Positions 1 through 12,410 of a stretch of 64,000 nt of DNA are shown here, piece by piece. Within the stretch, counting starts at the first letter, position 1, and each line of letters begins with the position of its first letter. The DNA comes from Pleodorina starrii. Its lineage: Eukaryota; Chlorophyta; Chlorophyceae; Chlamydomonadales; Volvocaceae. Location of the stretch: contig BRXU01000029.1 in NCBI GenBank assembly GCA_030267565.1, positions 727,001 through 791,000 on the forward strand, in the 5' to 3' direction. The notes under the pieces were generated by a model. It saw only the letters and a list, made by a program, of their open reading frames with translations. It had not been told where the DNA came from and ran no database searches. A program made the translations under genes and the position numbers.

Positions 1-3000
1 CGCACGACAGGACCAAGCTCCGGCAGGCAGACAGGCAGACGCGCCCATTCGCTCGCCGAGAAGGGCGTGGAGGGTGAAGTAAGGCGCCAGCAGGGGGAAG
101 ACACGGCCGGGCGGTGCGATGCGATGCATGCGTGCTTGGTAAGGGTCGGGGAAGCCCGGCCTCCCCGGCCGGCGGGGAGTTGCAGCAAGGTACCTACCGG
201 TACGTTGAGAGAGGCTCTGGCAGGCTCGTTCGCTGGCCTGCTAGATGGGTGCGTGCGCGTGCAAGCGTGCCTGCATGTGCGTGTGCTGCTTGCTCTGTCA
301 AGCACGCGCGTCTTGGCGACGTAACTCTCCTTCTCGCGACAGTCCGCGAAAGCCGCTTTCTGGGTTTCAGCGCAAGGGGCCATCGGCGCCGCTTGGCTTG
401 CAGCGCGTTGCACCGCTCGTCAGCCGACACCCGCCTACCGTACTTACGGTTCGGCATCCAGGGGCTGATTGCCTGCGGGCTGGTTGCCTGTGGTGCGTGA
501 GAGAGACTGCGGGCTGATTGCCTGCGGTGAGAGGGACTGCGGTGAGAGGGACTGCCCCCATCCCTCCGCGCCGCGCCGCGCCGTGCGGCGTGGAGGCCCG
601 GGCTAGCTCCCGTATGTCTCTCACGCAAACCCCAGCCCCCAATCAACCCGATCGCCAACCGCGGTCTGGGCCTTACAGCAGGACTGGTTGGGACTGGATG
701 GCCGCTTGGAGGGCAAGAGATGCTTTGAGAGAAGGCAGGCACTGCAACGCCAGAACGTGCTACAGCTTCTCGCGGGGGTGATAGCGCTAGGGGGTGATAC
801 GGCAGTTCACGACTTGCCTGCCACATACTCTTTAACGGTACCAGAGCAGTACTGCATATCCCTGGCAATTTATAAGGCCGACATTAACGACGATTGATAA
901 AGGCGTATGGCATGGCATGCATGAGGCCATACGCCTTCATCCGGCAGGATCCGTCTATCTTAAATCCCCTTACTCCATCACCCGCACCGTCATACAGTTT
1001 CAATTGTCGTTCCTGCGGAGAGGCATGCATGGATGTCGTAGGGATTTACAACGAACGAGGCTTACTTCGTTGGCGCATCAGAAGCGTCGTCCTATTGACC
1101 TAGCCCTACCTAGCAGGACCTAGCTGACGACGCCTACGTAAGCCTCTTTTCTACCTCTTTGCTGGTTGCTACATAGCATTGGTATACTGTACATATATGA
1201 TATATAAATAATAATACGTATTGATGTACAATTTCCCGACAAACAAAAAAACGGTACGCCCTCTTCACATAAATTAGCGTGCGTGATTGTCAGGTTGCCA
1301 CTGCAAAAGATGTATGCTGTCCTTCTCCTTGAGTTTGATGTTATACACACGACACCGACGGGTATAAGGATGTACCGGTACAAATATACAGCAGGTCTTT
1401 ATTAATCAACGCCTGCGAGAGTGCCGCATACAGGAAGTCTAAATACCTACCCAGGATGCTGAGAACTGTACAATAATGGCAAAATTTAAAAACACGATCG
1501 GCATAGTTCGGGTTCGCATGGGGGTATGAAACGCAGCAGCATTTCCGTTTAGTCTTGGTATTCTCTAAAATGCATACGTACAAACTTAAAGGACGATATA
1601 TTGCATTTCTAGCGGTCTGCAATTTAAGCGTCCGGTAGGGTCCGATTTCTGCGTGGTGAACGAAGGGGCTGCTGCTGCGGTTGTGCGAGGTAATGTTGGT
1701 GCGGCAACCCGCTTGGCTCATAGAACTTGATGTGCTGTGCTGACTTAGGTTTCCAATAACTGTGCTACGTATAACAATGGTAAGAAGGGAAACGAAGGGA
1801 CAGAGCCTGGCATTTCGGTCGGGCCTGCTGGGTACAGCTAGATAGGTCATCCTGGAGCACCCCCGGCACCGGCACACAGTATTGATTATTTTATGATAAA
1901 ATAATCGATGCGCCTTCCATTAGCACGCTCCATATATATTACGCATGCCTCCTGAGGCGGTGCCGATGAACCGCACTTTACGAAAAAGTGTACTTCGGAC
2001 AGCGAAGGCAGGGCTGTGCATGCTCTATGTATCCTCCATACGTATTTCTGAGCACATTTTATAGTGATCTGTTGTATTAACGAAATACTTGCAGAAACAG
2101 GGTATGTGGTTTCGACGGCTGCTGAGAACCCCGTAAAATTGGGGAAACGGAATACAGCGGGGCGGCGGCGGCGGGAAAACTGTACTTTACAAAATGAAAA
2201 ACATTTGCGGAGGAAAAAAACCCATAGAGCTAGTGGCCGCTTGACGGATACGAGCTAAGAACTCGTTTATGTACACATGCTCGAAACCTTGCAGTTATTC
2301 GTTATCAGAAAACTATTTTTGTCCGGTGTAAACATATCAGCCTAACTTGGTTTCGTACTAACAGCAGGAGTCTTTGCTTGCAAGTTCACGACCCGGGCGG
2401 CCGGCCTGCGGGACCGCGGTCAGCGTTAATAATTGAAGATCGCGCGGAAAATAGCAGCCGTCGTCTTTCAACTGTTTTTATTTGTTTAGCTTGCTTCATT
2501 AATTTTGTAATGGTGCACGGATCTCTCGCGATTTTGTTTCGGCCTACTATTTAGTCCGCGCCCCCTCCGCCGTATACGTTGCTTTGGCGGCGCGGTACAA
2601 TTCTTCGCGCGGTAACAACATGCCGACCGTAACCCTACATAGTTATATTTGGCTCACGCTTAGGAAAGGTGTGCGCAGGGCTCCCAATTAGGAAACATGT
2701 TTTGGTGTCAGCCAGTACATAGTCAGCAATCACCGCATTCAGTGATATTCCTGCGAGATTTTCGACGGACGGGCACCGTTGATGGGACAGAAATTTTTCT
2801 TCGGGAAAGGAAGCGCAATTGGGCGGGAGTGCGGCGGGCGCCTGAGATTTAACGAAGGGAGCGGTACGCACGGTGGCGCTTCGGCCTGGTTGGGCGGAAA
2901 GGACAAACCAAGAGTAACTAGAAGTACAAGTGGTGCATTGATAAATGAATACATTCGAAACAAGGGATATGGAACAAGGACATTGGAAGGTAGTTGTCTG

Positions 3001-3107
3001 ACTGGCTCATTTATTTTACCCGCCAGCCATCTTCATTCAATCTATCAATCGTTGGCTTGGGCGCTTTGCTCGCTCGCCGTAACTTGCTAGTGGATAGCGC
3101 ATCCATC
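1..3107. other. 5' intergenic stretch, no recognised gene
   Basis: I see no exon chain with family motifs here. The first 700 bases are GC-rich with short direct repeats (a GGTGAGAGGGACTGC-type unit twice near 530-555). About 1150-1900 and 2050-2560 are clearly richer in A+T than the rest of the window. A 178-residue open frame on the minus strand (1341-1877) has no recognisable domain and a composition unlike the genes here, so I do not call it. The last several hundred bases presumably hold the promoter of the protease gene that starts at 3108, but no convincing TATA box was seen. Confidence 0.5.
900..937. repeat. Perfect 12-bp inverted repeat (hairpin)
   Basis: AAGGCGTATGGC at 900-911 is the exact reverse complement of GCCATACGCCTT at 926-937, separated by 14 nt. 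No run of T or other terminator context is evident. It could be a remnant of a small inverted-repeat element or simply a cruciform-prone site. Confidence 0.6.
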
Positions 3108-6100
3108 ATGGCCGCTATGGCCAGGCGGGGCCATATTCTGGCAGCCCTTCTGCTTGCAGGCGCTTGCATCGCATTGCAAGGTGTGCATGCGAGGTCGATG
3201 TTTCATTTCCCAAGCGAGGGCGCCCGCGCGGCATACCTCGCATCGCAGTACCCTAACTCTAAATTCATGGGACTTGCATTATAAAAGGGAAGGAAGATAG
3301 CAAGCCTGGTCCATAGGGCGCATAACACGGCCGGCAGGCAGATCGTCGCCCATGCCCTTCGGTCACACGCTGCGTGGCTCTTGGGAACTTGTTGAATTTT
3401 AGGGCCATGCACGTTGTTAGTTGCTTTGTGCATGAAATGATTCCCGTCCATGGCTTCTGTGGCGCCATCCCAACCGAGCAGGCTCCCTGGCCCAGGAGGT
3501 TGACGGCTCGACCGTAAAAGTGACCGTGTTCGTGGAAGGTAAATTCTCGTTTATTTGCATCGCGTCCGTAAAAATCTCATCCTTGCAATCCAACAATTCA
3601 CCCGCAACAATTCACCGGCGTAGTTGTGCTGACACCACGCACGTGCAATTACTTTCGCCTGCCTCGCTCATTATCGATCGCCACACACGCAATATATATG
3701 TAGGCACGGTGCAGGTGTTCGTGTCGCACGGCGGGGATGTCGTCAACGGCCCCGGCGACGCACCGACCGATTACACCTACTCCCTTTTTGACAAGCCGAA
3801 GGACAACCAGTTGGCCGCCTCCGTGCGCGTCGATTTCGGCAGCCAGGCTTCCTCCCTGAAGACCGGCGATGTCGTTGTGGCGCCCGTCAGTCTGGAGATG
3901 ACACGCGACCAAGCAGACGCCCTGGGCCTCGGTAAGTTGCATCCGTCGGTGCGTGGCAGGCCGCCGGCGGCATCTCCGTCGATTTGTTGCCCCCGCTGAG
4001 AAAGTGTACACTGCGGTTCCAGTGGCTTGCGTTATTATTAGTTGCGCACACGCATTTATTTCACTTGCGTGTCATCTTAGCTAGGCGGCCGGCCCTAGCG
4101 ACGTATATATATCCCTTAACCCTCTATATTCTGCGTCTGCCTATATCAATCGCAGCTGCTGGCGACGACACGTCATCCTCGGGCCGCCGGCTTCTCAGCG
4201 AGGAGCACGAGACCGCCCGCCGCATGCTGCTGGACTTCCACAACACCCGCCGCAGCGTGGCTGAATTCAACAGCGTGAAAGACATCTTGGACACCCTGCA
4301 GATCACCATCCCGGGACAGGTTGTCAAGGCGGCCAACGCGAAGATCGCGGTGGTCGGAAGCACTGCCGAAAAGGTGCGTGCGTTCGTTAGTGTTCATTCA
4401 TTGGTCGGTGTATGTCCGTCCGTCCAACAACGACACGAACGCATTGTCGGTGCAAGCCACGTGCTTCCGTCATCAGTCCGATCCATTAATAAATAGATTA
4501 GGAAGAGGATTAAGTATGTTGCAGTTCTTATTGACACTTCATTCCATGCATTGTCATGCGCCGGTGTGTATGTGTGAATGCGCTCTGTCGTCGGATGCAG
4601 AGGCATTAATATATATCTAGTATATATTATTACTACGCTTGCGTAGTACGCATATATGTATGTATGGTCCCGATCGACGACAAATTGCCTCATTTGCGCG
4701 CTCTGTATTGTACGTGTTCGTTATTCGTTATTGTGCCGCGCAGGACCTGTTTGTCATGGATGGCAAGCAGCAGAGCATCTCCTCCCTGACCTTCGTGTTC
4801 AAGAGCACGGCGTGTGGCCTTGACCCTCCCCTCAGTGCGGCGAGGGTGCGAGAGCATTGGTACGACAAAGGCAACAACGCCCCAATCTCTGCAACCCTGC
4901 AACGCTACTACAACGTAAGTCTTGCGAACGAAGGAGCGAGCAAGCGGGGAAATAACTGATGGGAGGAATGAATGGACTTGATGAATCGCCAGCACCTACC
5001 TGCTGGTCCAATTGATAAATAATAAATCGCTCGAGCGATCGGTCCGTCCAGCCATTGCGTGCACAGCTAGATAGACCTATCTAGCTAACGTATCTAGCTA
5101 ACTGCTGGAACGCAAGTAGGCCAGCCAGCCAGCACTAATTCGTCCCATAGGAACTGACGAACTATATGGCACAATAGGCAATGCTATGTCAAATATGTAC
5201 TGCTGTCTCCGCTGGCCTAGCTAGCAAATAAGCACGCAAAGCGCGCGGCGGCCAACGGCGTGTGATGATGTATGACGGAGACGGACGAGCGTACCGTGGC
5301 GGTTGTTAGTTTCCGGGTGCTCCGTCGCGATCGTGGCCTTTCCGTTCGTTACTAGTTAAAGCGAAAACGGCGATTCATCGCCTGCAGTACGTACGTAGCC
5401 GCACGCATGTGTTTACGAGACTTGTTAGTTAGATAGGCAGTTACGTCGGGAGGCAAACATACATACACGACGCATCATGCATGCATCGGCATTCGTTGCT
5501 TGCTTGGGTTCCGCATACATACAGTCTTCCTCACATGTTGGCTCTCTATCTATCTCCCACCGTATGTATTTCGATCGGTAACTACCGTGCGTGTATGACG
5601 ATCGTTCATGTGTCTACGTATGCGCTCAACCTTGCCACCGATCACCCCCCGCACGCACAATATATATTAATCAACGCCACGTACGCATCTTGTGTCCGTC
5701 CAGCCGCACGGTGTTTGCCGAATGAAGAGCTCTGTGTACGTATATATGCGTGTATGCGCATGGGTGGCTGGCCTGTTCGTTCATTCGCACGCAGGTCTGC
5801 ACGTACGACCAGCTGACGTTCCGCCCGGAAGAGAACCTGGTGTTCGATGTGGACATTCCCTGCGTCGGCAGCAATTCTCGAGGGCGGTACGACTTGAAGA
5901 ACGGCAACGGCATGAACAACGATAACGAGCTGTTCACCCTGACGGAGCTGGCCCGGAAGTTCCTGCAGGTATTATAGTTAATAATATTATAATCGATCAT
6001 ATATAGGGTACGTATAGGACGAAAGCGAGCGAAAGAAATAAATAAAGTAAGGCAAGATCGATCGGGGGCACCTAGCTACCTACCGGGGTTACGAATTGTT

Positions 6101-9100
6101 GGTTATGGACAACCCAACATGCATGATGAAATTGCACGAAAGCGTACATGTATATATGCATGCGCTGACTGCATTAACGCAGTTGTCCATGCATCCGTCC
6201 GTAATTGCCGTCCGCCGGCTCCGTCGCTCGCTCCGGCCGGCGGTCTCGTGCCGACAGCAGCTAGCGAAGTGCTGGTGCAGTGTTCACCGGTCAGTGGTCC
6301 GTCCTTCTGGGCCCATGCACTGCTGCGTATGGTATAGATACGTAGACCAGTCCATCCATAAAGATATCCAGCCAAATGCTGGTCGCATTTACCCAGCCAG
6401 CGGGCCACGCAAGGCCCCCAGGATGGACACGCAGAGCCACGCACGCAGCTGTCTAGATAGCCACACAGGCACACCCAGGCACGCAGACACCACGGAAACG
6501 TAACCGATGAATCCGTCCTTGCATGCCAACCTCTTTACGTCCTGCGTCGATTATCCCTTCTCTATCTGCCCATCCACATACGTACAGCGTTCGAATCCCG
6601 CGGTTGCCAACCAATGGAGTTCCTACCGCCGCAAGATTATGATCTTCCCATTCAACTGGCACACGATGGTGGCTCCATGGGCTGGACTGGTAAACAGTTG
6701 TCCTGCCTATCGTTACACGCATACGTTCGTTTTCTTTGTGCCGATTAGAGTGCGCAGTGTGCATTGTGCGGGGGTTGTTTGTGGAGGTCATACATGCGCC
6801 AAAGCGCAGACGTGCGTGCAAGTGTTTATTTATTAAGAGCACGGGCGAGGTATGTGCATGTTGTTCTATCTGTGCCCGCACCAGTTAACGCGGTTCGATA
6901 AGTGTAGGCGCTTACTTACATTCAATGCATGATTCAATGTTGTATGTATATATTTACCGGCGCGCGCGGATGTCCTACATACGTACCCCATCGTTAATAA
7001 TGCACGCAGGCCATGTTGGGCTGTTCTGAGGGGCAAGACTGCTTCGCTTGGATCAACTCGTACATGGCACAACGAGATTGGTTGCATATGCCGACCGTCT
7101 TCCAAGAGCTGGGTGAGTTACTTGTTGTTCCGTCGTTGTAATTGTTACAGTGCGTGGCGTGGGCTCCACATACACTCCGGAAGAGACGACGTAGAGACGA
7201 CGGGCCAGCAGTAAGCCTTGCACTGCACCAAACGGAGGCGACCAGGGCAGCACATAAACGAACCCTAAGTTCTCCAGTCAGAAAGGAGTGGATTTATTTG
7301 GTGAGAAGGCATATCGGAAAACCGCGGTCATGGGGGAATGAAGCAGTGAGCCACTCCACCGTCAGTGTATGTCCAAATACCGACCGTTTGTGATTGTCGA
7401 TGCGCCACTACTGCATGTTTGTACGCCACGGTATGTATCTGAAACGGATACAGACGCACGCACGCACACACGCACATACGCGCGCACGCACGCACGCACG
7501 CACGCTCTTCTTACTGCCGCGCCATTCATTCGTGCCTATTCGTGCGTGCACAAGTACACACGAGTCGGTACAGCTACGTAGTAGATTTTGAGATAAGCCC
7601 ATCGATCAGTAGTAAGGTCCGCGCCGGCGGCCGCGCACCGATAGATCTGGGGCTGCCATGCACCACTCGCTGCCAAGTTGTTTTTTTCCTAATCATGCGT
7701 GAATGGGCGTATGTGACCTTTTCACGGAATATATTTACAATGCGTGAACGTACGTATAAGCAAGCAAGGGAAGAAACGAACGATCGAACGAAAGGGAGCC
7801 CACGCAGAGTGCGTCACGTCAGCAGGACGAATTTGTGGAAAGTGGGCGAGGCTAGTGTATGGGTCGCTCCATTCGTTCCGCGCACTGCCCCCCACTTACC
7901 GCCGTATGTACGTATGTTTCTATCCATCTATCTATCTATGCTCTGTACCCCCCGCACCGCTACCGCTAGCTGGCTGATGATGGCATGTATATGACCCTTA
8001 CTTGGTTCATTCTCTTGCTTTATTGATTGCAGGGCATAACATTGGCCTGCAACACTCGTCCAGCATGAGATGCGTGCGGAACTCCTGTTCTAGGGACGAA
8101 TACGGCGACACCACCGACCCCATGGGCTGGGTTGATCCGTTGGACTGGGACACAATGGTTGTCTGCACGAATGCGGCCCAAGTAAGTAGATAGGATAGGC
8201 GCAAATGATGATGAGCGATTCCGTCGAACTGTCGTTAGTGTTCACGCTAGCTACAGTACAGACCTACCAGCTCACCAAGCTAGCAAGTAAGGAACGACAT
8301 CCGTCTGGCTTGTATTAATATTGATATTTCTCATTGAGTGAACGGTACATTTACAAGTACTGCTTGTATTACCAGAAGTGCGTGTGATAATGATGGACTG
8401 GCTAGCTACATACGTAGCTAGCTACATATATATGTATATATGGTAGCTGCAGTTACAATCCTCATTCATAGCGGGTTTACAGCAGAGGGTGCACGCAGTT
8501 CGTTGTTGCGTATTTTGCGGAGGCGCATGCGTGCATGTGCGTGTAGTGCCCGCCGCTGTCACGCAGCAGTAATGATTTGCTCGCCCAGCATGCAAGCGAT
8601 AACTCATCATGGGTACGTACTTCCTTGTCTGTTTGTTGTTCGCGCCCGCCCGTAGTCGTACAAGGCCGGCTGGTCCAAGCCCATCGCCGGCGGCCACCTC
8701 AATGCCTTTGTTGATCTTCGGCCGGGCGTCGCCCAGGAGTTCCGTCTGCCCGCCATGGCTCTGAACAAAAACAACATGCTGCGCATCGTCACTGACTCCA
8801 CCAACAGCATCGTCCGTGAACCTCCGGCCAGCCCAGTTCAGCGCGCGCTGTTCGTATCCTACAGGTACGTAGAAGAATATGGTCTTACGTATCTATCCAG
8901 TGACCCAACGTTGGGAATACCGACTTTTTCTACATACATGGACAGGGGTGGCGGAATATTATTAAAGAAGGCTGTTGCCAATTCCGCGAATGTGCATGTG
9001 GCACTTGCTGTATCAATATATAATTCGCAGAAATTTACAATAATTATATTGCGTTGCGGTAATTAATTGGGGTTTAGGCAGGGCTGCCAAAACAAGTGAT

Positions 9101-10819
9101 CGATGGCCTCGCGCTGCTGGAGTGTCCGTACTGGTCCGTACGTACGTACGTCAGCGGGTTACCTACTTCCCCACTAGAGGTGTAAGAAAGCTAGCCAGCC
9201 AGTTGCCTTGAAAGGCCAAGCTGACGACGAGTAATAACACGGCGACCAGGATCTTTGCTTAACACGGCTCGCATGGATAGGCGCATAGAGAGGGCATGCA
9301 TGCATGTTGCATCAATTATCAAAAATTGCCGTGCGTGGACAAGAACTAATGGGGGACGCAGGGGCGGGGCACAGATTTCCGTTATCTTATGTCGTGCGTA
9401 AATACTGTATACCGGAAGGGCATTATTTGGGGCGTAATCAGTTTGTGATCTGTAAAGACGAGAAAATTCACATATCCGTACGTACCGCACCGTACTGTAC
9501 GTAGTGCTGCTCACTATCTAGCGGTCCCTCAACCTGTGTACCAGGGTGGCTATCTTAAGATATGAATATATATTCGGGAGAAAATTTCTGAAATCTGAAG
9601 ATACTTTTGCCGTGCAAAAAACGGAAGGTTTAGATAATCCGGCCTCACAGGTGGGGCATGATATCTCCCGGGGCCGTGTTTAGCCGGTAAATCCCCTCCT
9701 AGACAGATCCTGACAGATACTCTCAGCACTTCTGACCCAGGAGTATCTCTGGCCGTAGATACTCGGCAAAATAAGATAGCCACCCTGCTGTGTACGTACA
9801 TGTGCATGCACATGCAGAGCCCGCCAAACCGCCAAGGGCTCCTACGATTCTGGCCTCAGATTCGAGCAAGACGGCCATGTCTGGTGAGTTCACCTACCCG
9901 CCCTCCATGCGTGTGTACGGTATGCATGTATGTACTTACTTGCCGTAGGTGCGACGGATATGCTCGTACCTTTTTTCGTATGCGGCATGTCGCTCCCTTT
10001 CTGCTTAATGTGTTAACGAAATGTTATGTCGGTATTGCTCTATCTGTCCTGTCCATCTATTTGCTCTATCCTTACGTACCCGTACCAAACCCCGTGCACT
10101 GCGTGCCATCCCGCCGCCGTTTCATTCGTTCATAATTCGCCGATGGTCGTACGTACGCATCAGGGTCCATGAGTTCAACGGCACAGCCAATGGGCAGCCT
10201 GCCACAATAAGGGACGGGCAGACAATGCTCCTGGGGGGTATCACCGACGCGCGGGGTGGCAACACCAGCTACACCACGGAGACCATCTCGGGTCTGGGCG
10301 GCATCCGTATCGCCCTCAAGTCCAAGACGGCCGCCGCGGCCGTGGTGACCGTGTGCCGCTTCCAGACTACGTCTGAGGCAGTTGGAAGCCGCTCCTGCAC
10401 GGACGGTATCGACAACGACTGGTAAGTGGCTAAGTGCGTGAGAGGAGCCAATCAAACAACAGCACGCAGGCCATCGAAACACCCGCCTATCATTGCACGC
10501 AACGAAAGCCAGCTGCGTGCCGCCACTGCGTGCCGCCACTGGTGTTGTGGATATAAGGCTTATAAGGTGTATGTATGTGTCCTTAGGGAGCTACGATATA
10601 TATCATCTCACTCCATTTATATCGTGCGTGCTTCCCGTGTGCCGCAGTGACGGGCTGGTGGATTCGGACGACCCTGACTGCAAGGCATCTTCGCAGCAGC
10701 AGTCGCCGCCTCCTCTGCAGCGCGGGGCTAGCGACAAGTCGCCGCCACGCAACCGCCCCCCGCGGGTACCGAGCTCCCCGCGCCCGCCCCGCCCACCTCC
10801 AAGGAAGATTGGGAAGTGA
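3108..10819 (+). CDS. Gametolysin-like zinc metalloprotease (peptidase family M11)
   Basis: Secreted protease of the gametolysin family; family members digest the hydroxyproline-rich glycoprotein wall or matrix during mating or hatching. Model of 13 exons, all phases consistent: 3108-3180, 3482-3538, 3704-3931, 4156-4373, 4744-4914, 5795-5968, 6588-6689, 7010-7112, 8033-8181, 8656-8864, 9818-9883, 10164-10421, 10648-10819; 659 aa. Residues 1-25 form a signal peptide (LAALLLAGACIALQG). The propeptide follows, with a basic RRLLSEEHETARR stretch from exon 4. The catalytic zinc motif is QELGHNIGLQH at about 373-383, the gametolysin variant with Gln in place of the first His, and the exon 8/9 junction falls inside it at the Gly codon. 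A DPMG turn (DTTDPMGWVD) follows. The C terminus has a DGIDNDCDGLVDSDDPDC Ca-binding-like Cys motif, then a Pro/Arg-rich tail. The short first exon and its gtgtgc donor were chosen by phase. Confidence 0.92.
7449..7504 (+). repeat. CGCA/CACA microsatellite in intron
   Basis: An imperfect run of CGCA and CACA units lies in intron 8 of the gametolysin-like gene, between the exons that carry the two halves of the zinc motif. It is a simple-sequence tract with no coding role. Confidence 0.8.
9542..9787. mobile_element. hAT-type MITE (246 bp) with TIRs and 8-bp target duplication
   Basis: Terminal inverted repeats of 16 bp: CAGGGTGGCTATCTTA at 9542-9557 and its exact reverse complement at 9772-9787. 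The element is flanked by perfect 8-bp direct repeats CTGTGTAC at 9534-9541 and 9788-9795, the signature of hAT-superfamily insertion; CAGGG-type termini also fit hAT. The interior has no meaningful open frame, so the element is non-autonomous. It sits in intron 10 of the gametolysin-like gene and leaves the exons intact. The exact TSD and TIRs suggest a recent insertion. Confidence 0.9.
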
Positions 10820-11280
10820 CGCTCCTCGTAGACAGATGACGCGGCGATGATCCATCCGTGGATCGATGGTTCACCATGTATTATTGGGACCAGCCATGAG
10901 CTCCGTCGGTGATGCAGTGATGACGACCCGTCCAGCCATGGACCGATAGTAGATGGCTCATCATATCAATGGGGCCACGCAGCCATGAGCGGGCTCCGTC
11001 GACGGATGGAAATAATGCATTTGAGATACATATATTTTTTTGTGTGTGTGTTTGTTACATGGTTGGGGGTGCGTGCCCCTCTCATGAACAAAAGCCCATA
11101 CGAGCCGAGGGCCCAAGGGAACTAAAACGCCTAAAAGCACGACAGTAGAAACACCGCCCATGCAGGAGAGGGGGATACTAGCGGCCAAAGGGGACAATTG
11201 AGTTGCGGTGGGCCTGTCGTGCACCGTTGGTGGCTGGGAAATATCTGGTCAAACTGACTGACAGTTGGAGCGCAGACGAA
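10820..11280 (+). other. Probable 3' UTR / downstream region of the protease gene
   Basis: No gene is recognised. Several repeated GATGGxTCATCATx-like words and a short GT tract near 11040 occur. The first clear TGTAA polyadenylation motif on this strand lies further on, at 11454-11458, so the 3' UTR may be long or may use a variant signal. Confidence 0.4.
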
Positions 11281-11375
11281 TGCTCTCGGTTGGGCTCGAA
11301 CCGGGGACCGGGCCCACGCCCGGGCTCCGGAACCAATCACTGCTCGTCCAGTGCGAGCTCTACCTAGGCGCAAGC
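11281..11375 (-). other. tRNA-like relic (possible tRNA pseudogene or SINE head)
   Basis: Read on the minus strand, this 95-nt stretch has a box-B-like GGTTCGAGCCC, a GGTAGAGC D-arm-like word, a CACTG/CAGTG anticodon-like hairpin, a CCGGGC/GCCCGG hairpin in the variable-arm position, and ends GCTTGCG/CGAGAGC that pair in six of seven positions as an acceptor stem. The T stem does not pair in its canonical register and the D arm is short, so it is probably not a working tRNA. A degenerate tRNA gene or a tRNA-derived SINE fragment fits better. Confidence 0.3.
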
Positions 11376-11453
11376 GTTTCCAGCAGGAAGCGCTTCGCCT
11401 GGTCATACTGCATACGTACATGCTGAAGTATAGTGATGCTTCAATGGGAATGA

Positions 11454-11458
11454 TGTAA
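11454..11458 (+). promoter_or_regulatory. Candidate TGTAA polyadenylation signal
   Basis: TGTAA is the usual volvocine polyadenylation motif. This copy lies about 635 nt past the stop codon of the gametolysin-like gene and beyond the tRNA-like relic, so its link to that gene is only possible. Confidence 0.3.
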
Positions 11459-12410
11459 CATCAGTTCAGTATTCTCCATTGGGCATCCGCCCAGGCCAGC
11501 CGACATGTTCCGACTCTAGTGACGCGCCAGCCAGGCCTGATCACCCTGGCTGGCTAACATCATCAAGAACCAGACACGACTGACTAGTTTGAGCGGCTTC
11601 GGTGCGACCTGCACCGGGTCTTAGGTAGCAATGCGTAGGAAGAAGGAGCGCGGTCTCGCCTCGAAGGCCGGGCCGCGGGGCCAGCAATAGATACAGTTTG
11701 CCCGAGCTGTAGTCTAGCTGCTGCTGCGCCGCCCCGCACCAACTCTCACCAGGCGAAGCCTTATTGATGTGTGTTCCGGAAAAGGCGCACTCGAGTGTGG
11801 GGATTGTCTGATCCGCCAGTATATGTAGTCGTAGACAGCTGCTGCTACCGAGCTCTGGAGCGTCTGGGCGTAGAGAGTGCCGTAGACCCGCCATATCGCG
11901 TTGACGGCGTCGTTTCTTGAATCCACTGCTGGCCCCACCCCCCCCGCCGGAAACCGCGAAACCGCGAAACCACGAACTCTCACCAGGCGAAGCCGGGTCG
12001 TTGCGATCTCTCGCGACTGACTCTCGGGCTTCGACACCTAGCTGTGGGCTGCAGACCATCAGTTAGGTGGCATATTCCGTAACGGCACGACGCCGTGACG
12101 GTTCGGGCCACGAGCGCCCAACACTGCTGCTTCCGAGCAGCAGCTTTCGGACCCGGCCAGGTCCACACGCCACGACGGCAGCCGCCTCGAGCGCGGCAAA
12201 TCTTTGAGCTTGCAGGGCCACGACGGCTTCTGCTAGGCGACTGGTCCAGCTGCGGATCAAGTCGTCTCGGTGTTCGCCGTTCCGACACATTGCACCGGAA
12301 CCGACACGATGTCGGGGCTGTCGACATCCGATGGCCTGTCCGAGGTGACTCTTTGAGGCCCACCACGTGGGGGGACCGTGGCATGAGCGGACTGCAGCGA
12401 TGCGCCGCGA
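11459..12410. other. Repeat-rich spacer, no gene recognised
   Basis: A 20-bp direct repeat AACTCTCACCAGGCGAAGCC occurs near 11741 and again near 11974, with moderately open minus-strand frames between them. No protein domain is recognised. The stretch may belong to the 3' flank of the LINE fragment at 13637-15040, but that is inference. Confidence 0.4.

Noticed and set aside
1341..1877. 178-residue minus-strand frame as a gene
   Set aside because: No domain, A+T-richer codons unlike the other genes, and no splice partners or conserved motif.
3520..3713. Read-through reading of the frame between protease exons 2 and 3, or a GTG acceptor at 3714
   Set aside because: The donor GAAG|gtaaat at 3538 and a phase-1 acceptor at 3703 join VFVEG to TVQVFVSHGG exactly; the 3714 acceptor would shift the frame.
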